A stretch of 35,552 nucleotides of DNA from Candidatus Corynebacterium avicola (GTDB lineage: Bacteria > Actinomycetota > Actinomycetes > Mycobacteriales > Mycobacteriaceae), in assembly GCA_019114135.1 (NCBI GenBank), contig DXGC01000123.1:1-35552 (forward strand), written 5' to 3'. The notes under the pieces are model-generated. The model ran no database searches and was not told the DNA's origin. It saw only the letters and a list, made by a program, of their open reading frames with translations. This document shows positions 25,780 through 33,362 of this stretch, in pieces. Position 1 is the first letter of the stretch; each line of letters opens with the position of its first letter. A program made the position numbers and the translations under genes.

Positions 25780-27375
25780 ATGACCCACCTCACACCGCGG
25801 TCATCCTCCCGACCGTGCACCCCCACCACCTTCGGACTCTCGACGGCGGCAGTTCTGCTCGCCTCCGCCGTACTCGCCCCAGTCTCCCAGGCGGAACCTG
25901 AGGCCCATTCTTCTCCTGCTCCGGTCACCTGGGGACCGTGTCCCGCCGGTGCGTTGGCCGACGAGGCCGCGGAGTGCGCCGATATCGAGGTTCCGGAAGA
26001 CTACAGCGACCCGGATGCCGGCACGATCAGCCTGACCATGAGCCGCATCGCCGCCACCGGCGAGCGTAAAGGCGTCATCGCGGGCAATCCCGGAGGCCCC
26101 GGCGGTGACGCGTTGCAAATGTTCTCTTCGAAGGAGATCGGCAACCCGGGAGAGAAGGGCCGGGCCTCCATGCCCGCCGACGTCCGCGAACACTACGACC
26201 TGATCGGTGTGGAACCCCGTGGCCTAGCCTTCGGCACTCCCCTGGACTGCGCCACGGACGACCCACTGGCCCCGGCATCCGACATTCGGGCGTCCTGCGA
26301 AGAGTCGGACCCCGGCTACGCGGACACCATCACCACCGAGAACACGGCCCGCGACCTCGAAGAGGCCCGTAAGGCCCTCGGCGAGGAGAAGCTGAACCTC
26401 TACGGGGTGTCCTACGGCGGACCGATGATGGCGACCTACGCCTCGTTGTTCCCGGAGACCACCGACCGGGTGGTGCTGGACTCGGCAGCCTCCCCGGAGC
26501 AGCGCTGGTTCGCTCTCGGTTCCGAGCGTAAGGACGCCCGCATCGAGGGAGTCAACGCGATGTTCTCCTGGATCGCCTCCAGGGACGACGAGTACCACCT
26601 GGGCGACACCCCGTTGAAGGTCTTCCGCAGCTTCGAGGAGAAGATCAGCGGCCCGACGGGGACCCGACTCCCCGTCACCCCGCCCGGGGCGGAGGGAGAA
26701 GACCTCCCCGCCGGAACGGGAAGTGCCGGCGAACTGGGCGTCCGACTGCTGGACAGTGTGACCTTCGCTGACTGGCGGGGCGGTACATTCCTCGACTCCC
26801 TGCGAACCTGGGTCGACCCCGCGGCCTCCGAAGGGATGGCCGTGGGAACCGAGACGATGCTGGGGGCAATCTACGACCAGACCACCTGGCCGGAACTGGC
26901 GGCGTCCGTGCGCGACGGCACCTTCGGTGACGAGGCTTCAACCGGGACTGAGCTCACCGAGGAGGAGCAGGAAGGCATCGAGCTCCAGACCGCGACCGGG
27001 GGCTACGTCGAACGGGCGATCATCTGCAACGAGAACGGCACCCCGGGAGACCCTTCAAGGATCGGGCCCTACCTGGAGCGGACCTACACCGGCGGTGACC
27101 TCATCCGCGCCAACGAGGACATGATCGCTTCGGGCCAGTTCTGTTCCGGCTGGCCGGCGCAGACCTCCCCGACGGAGCTTTCCGGCGCAGAGTTGGACCG
27201 TGAACCGCTGAACATCGGCTACACGAAGGACACCGCGGTCACCGCCGACGGCGCTCCTGAGATGCAACAGGCCATGGGCGGCGAACTCGAGCTGTACCCC
27301 GGATACTCCCACGGCGTGATGCTGCTCCAGCCGGAGCTGGCTGCAGACAAGGTCAGCGCCTACTTCGCTGACTAG
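25780..27375 (+). CDS. Secreted alpha/beta hydrolase, S33 tripeptidyl-aminopeptidase type
   Basis: 531 residues. The N-terminus is a Sec-type signal peptide with a hydrophobic core around 20-37 (TAAVLLASAVLAPVSQA) and a likely cleavage after residue 38. The mature part has the oxyanion segment GNPGGPGG (102-109), the nucleophile elbow GVSYGG with S211, and a C-terminal histidine in GYSHGVMLL; the acid is probably the Asp in YTKDTAVTADG. This layout is that of mycolata/Streptomyces exported tripeptidyl aminopeptidases with a TAP C-terminal domain. Substrate uncertain. The start at 25780 gives the cleanest signal peptide and lies 8 nt after TAGGGT. Confidence 0.85.
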   Translation: MTHLTPRSSSRPCTPTTFGLSTAAVLLASAVLAPVSQAEPEAHSSPAPVTWGPCPAGALADEAAECADIEVPEDYSDPDAGTISLTMSRIAATGERKGVIAGNPGGPGGDALQMFSSKEIGNPGEKGRASMPADVREHYDLIGVEPRGLAFGTPLDCATDDPLAPASDIRASCEESDPGYADTITTENTARDLEEARKALGEEKLNLYGVSYGGPMMATYASLFPETTDRVVLDSAASPEQRWFALGSERKDARIEGVNAMFSWIASRDDEYHLGDTPLKVFRSFEEKISGPTGTRLPVTPPGAEGEDLPAGTGSAGELGVRLLDSVTFADWRGGTFLDSLRTWVDPAASEGMAVGTETMLGAIYDQTTWPELAASVRDGTFGDEASTGTELTEEEQEGIELQTATGGYVERAIICNENGTPGDPSRIGPYLERTYTGGDLIRANEDMIASGQFCSGWPAQTSPTELSGAELDREPLNIGYTKDTAVTADGAPEMQQAMGGELELYPGYSHGVMLLQPELAADKVSAYFAD

Positions 27376-27560
27376 TCTCGGGGCCACGGAGCCTCGCCGA
27401 CCTGGAGGCCTACGGTGCACTGAAGCTGTCCTTGTCCGGGCAAACGTGGGAGGACATGGCCGTCTACAACGACCGTAAAGGACCACTGATAGCGGAGATC
27501 ATGGCTCGGGCGGAGAAGTGGGCAGAGTCATCTGGGTGGAACCTCTGCCCCCGGTCTTGA
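27372..27560 (+). pseudogene. Start-less coding remnant downstream of the hydrolase
   Basis: A frame different from the hydrolase reads without interruption, giving RSLADLEAYGALKLSLSG, then a YNDRKGPLIAEIMARAEKWAES stretch, then a stop at 27558-27560. It has clear protein-like composition and amphipathic helices but no start with a correctly spaced ribosome-binding site, so it looks like the 3' remnant of a lost gene. The ALK...YNDxK...I pattern recalls the C-terminus of GrpB-type (UPF0157) nucleotidyltransferase-like proteins; that match is tentative. A 34-codon ORF from ATG (27456 region) is the only alternative. Confidence 0.45.
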
Positions 27561-27587
27561 CCTTGTCACGCTGACAAGGTGCACGAT
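27557..27587 (+). promoter_or_regulatory. MerR-type promoter with 21-bp perfect palindrome
   Basis: -35 TTGACC (27557-27562), a 19-bp spacer and -10 CACGAT (27582-27587). A perfect inverted repeat ACCTTGTCA-CGC-TGACAAGGT (27560-27580) occupies the spacer. Long 19-bp spacers with a central dyad are the hallmark of promoters activated by MerR regulators. The -10 box ends 6 nt before the ATG, so the transcript is probably leaderless. Confidence 0.85.
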
Positions 27588-27593
27588 GGTGTC

Positions 27594-28379
27594 ATGAAGA
27601 TCAGCGACGCCGCCGCTGCGGCAGGATGCTCCCCACGAATGGTGCGCTACTACCACCGAACCGGGGTGCTCCCGGAGCCACAACGCACCTCCGGCGGATA
27701 CCGCGACTACCAGCTCTCGGACGTCGCCCTCCTGCTGAAACTCCGCACACTGACGGATGCCGGCATCCCCGCCGCCGGCTTGCACGGCGTGCTCTCCAAG
27801 GACTCCGCCGTCCCGCCCGACATCGTGCAGGACGCACTGGACAACGTTGACGAGGAGATCACCCGTCTGCGGCACCAGCGCGCCCGGCTCGCCGCCATGC
27901 AGGGAGGGAGCTTCGGCATCCCCACGGACGTCCGTGGACTCATCGACGACCTTCGACAGTGGGTGGCGGGACGGGATGACGACGGGACGCTCGCGGACCT
28001 CCTGAACCGGGATTTCCAGGGTCTCCAGTTGATGGCCGATGCCGGGGTCGCCACCCCGGAGACCTGGGATCTTCTCCGTCGGACACTGGTCGACGAGCGG
28101 AGAAGGCACGTCACCCTCGAAGGACTGTCAGCCTGGTCGGCCCTCGCCGACTATCCCGGGTCATCGGCCACCTCATACTCCCCCAAGGTCGCCCGACTCC
28201 AGGAGGTGATGATCCACTCCGTCGATGACGGTGTGCTGGCAGGGCTCCCCGACACCCTCGTCGATGGCGACCTACCGCTGACCACGACGGACATCCCGAC
28301 CACCGGCGCCCAAACACCGGTCCTCGCCTCACTCGTGCAGCACATGGAGACGGCACGGAAGACACGGTGGGCACCGTGA
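27594..28379 (+). CDS. MerR-family transcriptional regulator
   Basis: 261 residues. The N-terminal winged helix-turn-helix (MKISDAAAAAGCSPRMVRYYHRTGVLPEPQRTSGGYRDY) is typical, followed by a dimerisation helix around 85-110 (LDNVDEEITRLRHQRARLAAMQ). The ~150-residue C-terminal domain has no cysteine set for metal binding, suggesting a small-molecule or protein ligand; I do not recognise it. It reads from its own dyad promoter, so autoregulation is likely. Its TGA overlaps a GTG of the downstream membrane-protein gene. The ATG at 27594 is chosen over one five codons upstream because the latter falls within the promoter. Confidence 0.88.
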   Translation: MKISDAAAAAGCSPRMVRYYHRTGVLPEPQRTSGGYRDYQLSDVALLLKLRTLTDAGIPAAGLHGVLSKDSAVPPDIVQDALDNVDEEITRLRHQRARLAAMQGGSFGIPTDVRGLIDDLRQWVAGRDDDGTLADLLNRDFQGLQLMADAGVATPETWDLLRRTLVDERRRHVTLEGLSAWSALADYPGSSATSYSPKVARLQEVMIHSVDDGVLAGLPDTLVDGDLPLTTTDIPTTGAQTPVLASLVQHMETARKTRWAP

Positions 28380-29077
28380 GCGCCATGACAAGCAGCGCAC
28401 TGCGGTTGCTGTCCAAGCATCCCGCGGTGAGAGTGGGGAAGGTCGAGGTTCGACTGTGGCGGGACCTCTGGTACCTGATCCGCGGCCGAAACGTCATCCC
28501 GGATCGCGCCACACCGTTACCCGCCACGTCCGGCATCTGGTTTCTGCCCGCTGCTGTCACGGTCGCGACAGCCATCGAGATCACCGCGGTGGAGCTCCTC
28601 GTCCCGTGGCCGGAGCTGCGCATCATCCTGGCGATCGTGTCCGTGTATTCACTGATCATCCTGTGGGCGATGCTCGGTCGGCAGAAGACCTACCCCCACT
28701 ACGTCGACGCGGGCTCGCTCGTCCTGCGTCGCGGCGGGCGCGTGCTGGTCGACCTGCCGCGGACGGGCGTCAAGGTCTGCGTCCGCGAGCGCCGCTATGA
28801 CACGACCCGACCAACCGTCGACGACAGTGTTCTGGTGCTGGGGACCGGCGAAGGGACGAACCTGCGGCTGACCCTCGACACCCCGGCACCGGTCGTCGAC
28901 CCTGACCGCTGGCCCTGGCAGCGTCCTGCGCCCGTCGAGGTCACACAGATCCTGCTGTGGCTGGACGACCCGAGTGACGCGCTGACGGCGCTACACGGTG
29001 TGGACGATCATCACGTCGCAGTCGGACTGGCGGGCGACGTCCGCCGGCACGGATCCAAGCAGACGCCCGGTCAGTGA
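28376..29077 (+). CDS. Unknown membrane protein with two helices, coupled to MerR
   Basis: 233 residues from a GTG that overlaps the merR stop as GTGA; an ATG at 28385 or a GTG at 28367 are alternatives. Two hydrophobic segments (about residues 46-70, SGIWFLPAAVTVATAIEITAVELLV, and 74-95, LRIILAIVSVYSLIILWAML) form a hairpin, followed by a soluble C-terminal beta-rich region with LVLRRGGRVLVDLPRTGVKVCV, possibly PH-like. I do not recognise the family. The last ~28 codons lie antisense to the 3' end of the universal stress gene, so the original stop was probably lost. It is likely in the MerR regulon. Confidence 0.6.
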   Translation: MSAMTSSALRLLSKHPAVRVGKVEVRLWRDLWYLIRGRNVIPDRATPLPATSGIWFLPAAVTVATAIEITAVELLVPWPELRIILAIVSVYSLIILWAMLGRQKTYPHYVDAGSLVLRRGGRVLVDLPRTGVKVCVRERRYDTTRPTVDDSVLVLGTGEGTNLRLTLDTPAPVVDPDRWPWQRPAPVEVTQILLWLDDPSDALTALHGVDDHHVAVGLAGDVRRHGSKQTPGQ

Positions 29078-29437
29078 GTTGATCCCCCGGTTACCGACGA
29101 CCAGCAGGTCCGCGGACTCGTCGGTGACGATGCCCATCAGTGCCTCCACCGGGGAGCCCTCCTTGATGGCGGTGGTCACGTCCTTCGCGCCGACCTCCTC
29201 TGCCGCGGTCACCGCATTCTGCAGGTTCTGCTGGGCGGGGTCGTCCCCCACCACGGTCTTGGAGTCCATCCGCACGGCCTTCACCGCTGCCTCTGCGTCC
29301 TTGTAGTACGCGCAACCGATCACGAGGCGGGCATCGAATGCCGCGGCCAACGCCGCAGCCCGACGTACCGCCAGCAGGGACGACTCCGAACCGTCCGTGC
29401 CGACGACGATGGTCCCGTAGGTGGTGATATCGCTCAC
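28991..29437 (-). CDS. Universal stress protein (UspA family, ATP-binding type)
   Basis: 148 residues, single Usp domain. The N-terminal strand reads IVVGTDGSESS and the ATP-binding motif G-x2-G-x9-G-(S/T) is intact in GNRGINSLTGRLLGS, so it should bind ATP. Usp proteins support survival under stress; the precise role is unknown. Start: AAAGGGG lies 6 nt before the GTG at 29437, whereas the ATG at 29443 abuts it directly, so I prefer the GTG. It lies 67 bp after uvrB in the same direction. Confidence 0.9.
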   Translation of the reverse strand: MSDITTYGTIVVGTDGSESSLLAVRRAAALAAAFDARLVIGCAYYKDAEAAVKAVRMDSKTVVGDDPAQQNLQNAVTAAEEVGAKDVTTAIKEGSPVEALMGIVTDESADLLVVGNRGINSLTGRLLGSVPADVARQSDCDVMIVHTV

Positions 29438-29504
29438 TGCCATCCCCTTTATGGTGTTCGTGTGTGTTCGGAGGTTATCCGTTCCTCACCAAAGACTACC
29501 GCAC

Positions 29505-31661
29505 CTAGAGACCGGCCTCGATCATCCCTCGAAGTTCCTTCTTCAGGTCGGCGATCTCGTCGCGCAGACGCCCCGCGAGCTCGAATTTCAGCTCGCGGGC
29601 GGCGTCCTGCATCTGGGAGGTGAGGTCGGCGATGAGCTTCTCCAGCTGCGGACGCGCCATCTCCGCGGTGTCCTTGCCGGACACCGCGGAGGCGCCGGAC
29701 GCCCCCTCCGCGACGTTGACGTCGGCGCCGAAGCCGGACGCACCGGCGCCGTCTCCACTGTCCTCGCCACCGTCGCCGTCCGCACGGTTCTCGTAGACCT
29801 GGTCCAGGATGTCGGCGATGGCCTTGCGCAGCGGCTGCGGGTCGATGCCGTGTTCCTCGTTGTAGGCGATCTGCTTGGCACGGCGTCGTTCAGTCTCGTC
29901 GATGGCGTACTGCATCGAGTCGGTGACCTTGTCGGCGTACATGATCACCTCGCCGGAGACGTTTCGGGCGGCACGTCCGATGGTCTGCACCAGCGAACGC
30001 TCCGAGCGCAGGAAGCCCTCCTTGTCCGCGTCGAGGATCGCCACCAACGACACCTCCGGCAGGTCCAGTCCCTCACGCAGTAGGTTGATGCCGACGAGGA
30101 CGTCGAACTCGCCGAGACGCAACTGTCGCAACAGCTCCACACGCTTGAGTGTGTCGATGTCGGAATGCATGTAGCGCACCCGCACGCCGTGCTCCAGCAG
30201 GTAGTCGGTGAGATCCTCCGCCATGCGCTTGGTCAGCGTGGTGACCAGGACGCGCTCCTCCTTGTCGACCCGCTGACGGATCTGCTCGATGAGGTCGTCG
30301 ATCTGTCCCTCGGTGGGACGAACCTCGACCTTCGGGTCGACCAGACCGGTGGGACGGATGACCTGCTCGACGAACTCGCCACCGGCCGCGGCCATCTCGT
30401 AGTCGCCCGGGGTGGCGGACATGTACACGGCCTGCCCCTTGCGGTCGTCGAACTCCTCCCAGGTCAGCGGTCGGTTGTCCAGGGCACTGGGCAGACGGAA
30501 GCCGAAGTCGACGAGGTTGCGCTTGCGCGACATGTCACCCTCGAACATGCCGCCGATCTGCGGGACGGTCACGTGGGACTCGTCGATGATCGTCAGGTAG
30601 TCCTCGGGGAAATAGTCGATCAGGGTCGCCGGCGCGGAACCAGCCTCCCGCTGGTCGACATGGCGGGAGTAGTTCTCGATACCGGAGCAGTAGCCGACCT
30701 GCTGGATCATCTCCAGGTCGTACTCCGTGCGCATCCGCAGCCGCTGGGCCTCGAGCAGCTTGCCCCGGTTCTCCAGGTCTGCGACGCGCTCCTCCAGCTC
30801 CTCACGGATGTCGTCCATCGCCTTCTCCATGCGCTCCGGGCCGGCGACGTAGTGGGTGGCCGGGAAGATCCGGATCTCCTCGACCTCCCGGATGACGTCA
30901 CCGGTGAGCGGGTGGATGTAGAAGAGGCTGTCGATCTCGTCGCCGAAGAACTCGACGCGCACCGCCAGTTCCTCGTAGGCGGGGATGATGTCGACCACGT
31001 CCCCCTTCACCCGAAAGGCGCCGCGGGTGAAGGCCACGTCGTTGCGGTCGTACTGGATGTCCACGAGCAGCCGAAGGAAGCGGTCGCGTTCGACCTCCTC
31101 GCCTGCCTTCAGCACCACCGACCGGTCCAGGTAGGACTGCGGGGTTCCCAGGCCGTAGATGCAGGACACCGAGGACACGACGACCACGTCCCGTCGGGAC
31201 AGCAGGTTGGACGTCGCGGAGTGTCGCAGGCGCTCCACGTCGTCGTTGATCGAGGAGTCCTTCTCGATGTAGGTGTCCGTCTGCGCGATGTACGCCTCCG
31301 GCTGGTAGTAGTCGTAGTAGCTCACGAAGTACTCGACGGCGTTGTTCGGCAGCAGGCTACGTAGCTCGTTGGCGAGCTGGGCCGCCAGCGTCTTGTTCGG
31401 CGCCATGACCAGCGTGGGACGCTGCTGCTGCTCGATCAGCCAGGCGGCGGTGGCCGACTTACCGGTACCGGTGGCACCCATCAGGACGACGTCGCGCTCG
31501 CCCCGCTTGAGGCGCTCGTCCAGCTCCTTGATCGCCGAGGGCTGGTCTCCGGCCGGTTCGTAGTCGCTGACGACCTCGAAGCGGTCGTCGGAGCGTTCGA
31601 CCTCGCCGACCGGACGGAACTCGGACTCGGAGAGGACGGGATGTTCTGCGGCGAAGGCCAT
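29505..31661 (-). CDS. uvrB: Excinuclease ABC subunit B
   Basis: DNA-damage verification helicase of nucleotide excision repair, loaded by UvrA and recruiting UvrC. 718 residues. Walker A GATGTGKS (62-69), the damage-probing beta-hairpin [11 protein letters not shown], helicase motifs [27 protein letters not shown] and [19 protein letters not shown], and a C-terminal UVR motif ([31 protein letters not shown]) for UvrC contact. A ~43-residue Gly/Ala/Asp-rich insert (about 625-667) separates helicase and UVR parts. The ATG overlaps the coaE TAA by one base (TAATG). Confidence 0.97.
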   Translation of the reverse strand: MAFAAEHPVLSESEFRPVGEVERSDDRFEVVSDYEPAGDQPSAIKELDERLKRGERDVVLMGATGTGKSATAAWLIEQQQRPTLVMAPNKTLAAQLANELRSLLPNNAVEYFVSYYDYYQPEAYIAQTDTYIEKDSSINDDVERLRHSATSNLLSRRDVVVVSSVSCIYGLGTPQSYLDRSVVLKAGEEVERDRFLRLLVDIQYDRNDVAFTRGAFRVKGDVVDIIPAYEELAVRVEFFGDEIDSLFYIHPLTGDVIREVEEIRIFPATHYVAGPERMEKAMDDIREELEERVADLENRGKLLEAQRLRMRTEYDLEMIQQVGYCSGIENYSRHVDQREAGSAPATLIDYFPEDYLTIIDESHVTVPQIGGMFEGDMSRKRNLVDFGFRLPSALDNRPLTWEEFDDRKGQAVYMSATPGDYEMAAAGGEFVEQVIRPTGLVDPKVEVRPTEGQIDDLIEQIRQRVDKEERVLVTTLTKRMAEDLTDYLLEHGVRVRYMHSDIDTLKRVELLRQLRLGEFDVLVGINLLREGLDLPEVSLVAILDADKEGFLRSERSLVQTIGRAARNVSGEVIMYADKVTDSMQYAIDETERRRAKQIAYNEEHGIDPQPLRKAIADILDQVYENRADGDGGEDSGDGAGASGFGADVNVAEGASGASAVSGKDTAEMARPQLEKLIADLTSQMQDAARELKFELAGRLRDEIADLKKELRGMIEAGL

Positions 31662-32251
31662 TACCCCTGCACCTTCTCCCAGAAGTCGTCGACCTGGCCG
31701 ATGAGCGACTCGACGTCCCCGGAGTTGTCCAGGATCACGTCTGCGGCGGCCAGGCGGGCCTCGCGGTCGATCTGGGCGTTGATCCGACGACGGGCATCGT
31801 CCTCGTCGAGCCCGCGGGAGTCCACGAGCCGACGGACGCGGATCTCGTCAGGGGTGTCGACGACGAGCACGGTGTCGACCATGCCCGTCTCACCGTTCTC
31901 GATGAGCAGCGGCATGTCGTAGACCACCACTTCACGACCCTCCTCGCGGGCGGTGGCGAAGAGTTCACTGGTCCTTTCCCGGATCCGGGGATGGGTGATG
32001 GCGTTGAGTTTCTGGGTGGCCTCCGGGGTCGCGAAGGCCTGACGGGCCAGCTCCGCACGGTCGAGGACCCCTTCGTCGGCGATCACCCCGTCGAAGGCCT
32101 CGGCGAGTTCGGCGAGGGCCGGCTGGCCGGGCTCCACGACTTCGCGAGCGACCTTGTCTGCGTCCACGATGAACGCGCCCTTCTGACGGAGCCGTTCGGC
32201 CACCGTCGTCTTGCCGGAACCGATTCCACCTGTCAGACCGATGATTCGCAT
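31661..32251 (-). CDS. coaE: Dephospho-CoA kinase
   Basis: Final step of coenzyme A synthesis: phosphorylates dephospho-CoA at the 3'-hydroxyl. 196 residues with the P-loop GGIGSGKT at 8-15, [13 protein letters not shown], and a [12 protein letters not shown] segment. The ATG lies 7 nt after a -10-like TATCCT (32264-32259) with no ribosome-binding site, suggesting a leaderless start. It shares an operon with uvrB, an arrangement common in actinobacteria. Confidence 0.95.
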   Translation of the reverse strand: MRIIGLTGGIGSGKTTVAERLRQKGAFIVDADKVAREVVEPGQPALAELAEAFDGVIADEGVLDRAELARQAFATPEATQKLNAITHPRIRERTSELFATAREEGREVVVYDMPLLIENGETGMVDTVLVVDTPDEIRVRRLVDSRGLDEDDARRRINAQIDREARLAAADVILDNSGDVESLIGQVDDFWEKVQG

Positions 32252-32310
32252 GGTGTCGAGGATAGCCCGCTGCAGGACCGCGCTGCCATGTCCGGCTGAC
32301 TTCTTCTGCT

Positions 32311-32340
32311 GCCTACCACTGCCTACCGCTGCCTACCGCT
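32311..32340. repeat. Three tandem 10-bp repeats at the marR 3' end
   Basis: GCCTACCRCT is repeated three times head to tail (32311-32320, 32321-32330, 32331-32340), with one base variant (A/G). The repeats cover the marR stop and run toward the coaE promoter. Possible replication-slippage product; no function apparent. Confidence 0.7.
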
Positions 32341-32773
32341 CAGTGGTGAGGTTCGTGGACAGGCGGTCCAGTACACCCAGGGTGACCTCGAGCTCCGACT
32401 CCGGAACGTCCCTGATCATCGAGTGGACGGTCTCCGCCACCCGGTCCTCGGCGTCGGCCAACACGGCAAGGCCGTCGGAGGTCACTTCGGCCTGACGAGT
32501 CCGGCCGTGGCTCTTCTCCGGCGGCCGGGCGATCAGGCCCCTCTTCTCCAGCCCGAGGACCACGCCGTTCATCGACTGGCGGGAGACGAACACCCTCCGC
32601 GAGAGTTCCGACCCGGACAGGCCCGGTACCTCCTGTAGTGCCCGTAGACAGGCGAACTGAGGGACCGACAGTCCGAGCGGGCGCAGTTCACGGTCCATTG
32701 CCTGCCCCAGCAGAGACTGCACCTGTTTGACCATGATGCCCAGGCGGTCCGCGTCATCGACGAAATTTCTCAT
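32333..32773 (-). CDS. MarR-family transcriptional regulator
   Basis: 146 residues. Winged helix with LSVPQFACLRALQEVPGLSGSELSRRVFVSRQSMNGVVLGLEKRGLIARPPEKSHGRTRQAEVTSDG (recognition helix at SRQSMNG, wing near SHGRTRQ). Likely represses itself and the divergent VOC gene. The ATG at 32773 overlaps the first operator palindrome and lies 6 nt after its -10 box CAAGAT (32785-32780; -35 TGGACC at 32808-32803, 17-bp spacer), so a leaderless start is expected. Ligand unknown. Confidence 0.88.
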   Translation of the reverse strand: MRNFVDDADRLGIMVKQVQSLLGQAMDRELRPLGLSVPQFACLRALQEVPGLSGSELSRRVFVSRQSMNGVVLGLEKRGLIARPPEKSHGRTRQAEVTSDGLAVLADAEDRVAETVHSMIRDVPESELEVTLGVLDRLSTNLTTER

Positions 32774-32788
32774 GTCAACATCTTGACA
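32773..32788. promoter_or_regulatory. MarR operator candidate 1
   Basis: Palindrome TGTCAA-CATC-TTGACA (6-bp arms). It covers the start codon and the -10 region of the MarR gene, a position suited to autorepression. The same TGTCA-N6-TGACA pattern recurs 46 bp away. Confidence 0.7.
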
Positions 32789-32818
32789 CACAACACCGGC
32801 AGGGTCCACACTGGGTTA

Positions 32819-32834
32819 TGTCATGGTCTTGACA
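32819..32834. promoter_or_regulatory. MarR operator candidate 2
   Basis: TGTCA-TGGTCT-TGACA, the second copy of the intergenic palindrome, just upstream of the VOC gene and its ribosome-binding site. Centre-to-centre distance to copy 1 is 46 bp. Confidence 0.7.
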
Positions 32835-32870
32835 TTGAAGGAAAAGCACGAGAACCAAGGAGGAACCACG

Positions 32871-33263
32871 ATGACCACCAACACCACGACCACCGGCCCG
32901 GACTTCGTCTCCTTCCAGGTACGCGACCTGGAGACGTCCGCCACGTTCTACTCCGACACCGTCGGCCTGCACCGCGTCGAAGCTCCTAACCCCGACGCAG
33001 CCGTGTTCAGCACAGGACCTGACGGAACGGCATTCGCCGTCCGCCGTCCCTTCCCCGGCGTTGAGCTGGACGCCGCATCCCCCGCTCTGGGGTACGGGAT
33101 CGGTGTCTGGTTCCACAGCCCTGACCCCTCGGCCACACACCGACGCGTGGCGGATTCTGGGGCAAAAATCGTCCAGGAGCCCTTCGACGGTCCCTTCGGA
33201 ACCCAGTTCTCGTTCCTGGACCCCGACGGATACACGGTCACCGTCCACGGCGACGCCAACTGA
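32871..33263 (+). CDS. VOC-family (glyoxalase/bleomycin-resistance type) protein
   Basis: 130 residues with one vicinal-oxygen-chelate domain: DFVSFQVRDLETSATFYSDTVGLHRV at the N-terminus and FDGPFGTQFSFLDPDGYTVTVHGD at the C-terminus, the usual beta-alpha-beta-beta-beta halves. Members bind a metal or small hydrophobic compounds; the substrate is unknown. AAGGAGG lies 7 nt before the ATG at 32871; an upstream in-frame ATG (32823) sits within the operator region. Probably controlled by the divergent MarR. A hairpin terminator follows. Confidence 0.85.
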   Translation: MTTNTTTTGPDFVSFQVRDLETSATFYSDTVGLHRVEAPNPDAAVFSTGPDGTAFAVRRPFPGVELDAASPALGYGIGVWFHSPDPSATHRRVADSGAKIVQEPFDGPFGTQFSFLDPDGYTVTVHGDAN

Positions 33264-33280
33264 CGACACGGCCACAAGAA

Positions 33281-33330
33281 AACGACCCCACGGAAGCGGA
33301 GACGCTACGTCTCCGCCCAGTGGGGTCGTC
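33281..33330 (-). terminator. Terminator between the VOC gene and thiolase gene
   Basis: Outer arms ACGACCCCA (33282-33290) and TGGGGTCGT (33321-33329) plus an inner 9-bp stem (33296-33304 with 33308-33316) form a long hairpin. On the minus strand it is followed by TTTTCTTG, so it mainly terminates the thiolase gene; it could also serve the convergent VOC gene. Confidence 0.8.
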
Positions 33331-33362
33331 TGTGTCGTGCTTAGCGCTCGACCGGCGCTCGA

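Noticed and set aside
23253..25928. 891-codon minus-strand ORF opposite helD
   Set aside because: Antisense shadow of helD, whose helicase motifs are all intact on the plus strand.
28367..28375. Upstream GTG start for the MerR-coupled membrane protein
   Set aside because: The GTG at 28376 overlapping the merR stop is a more typical coupled start; the upstream one is possible but less supported.
25780..29077. Mobile element or phage-derived island
   Set aside because: No transposase, integrase, terminal inverted repeats or attachment-site duplication is visible; only the gene remnant hints at rearrangement.
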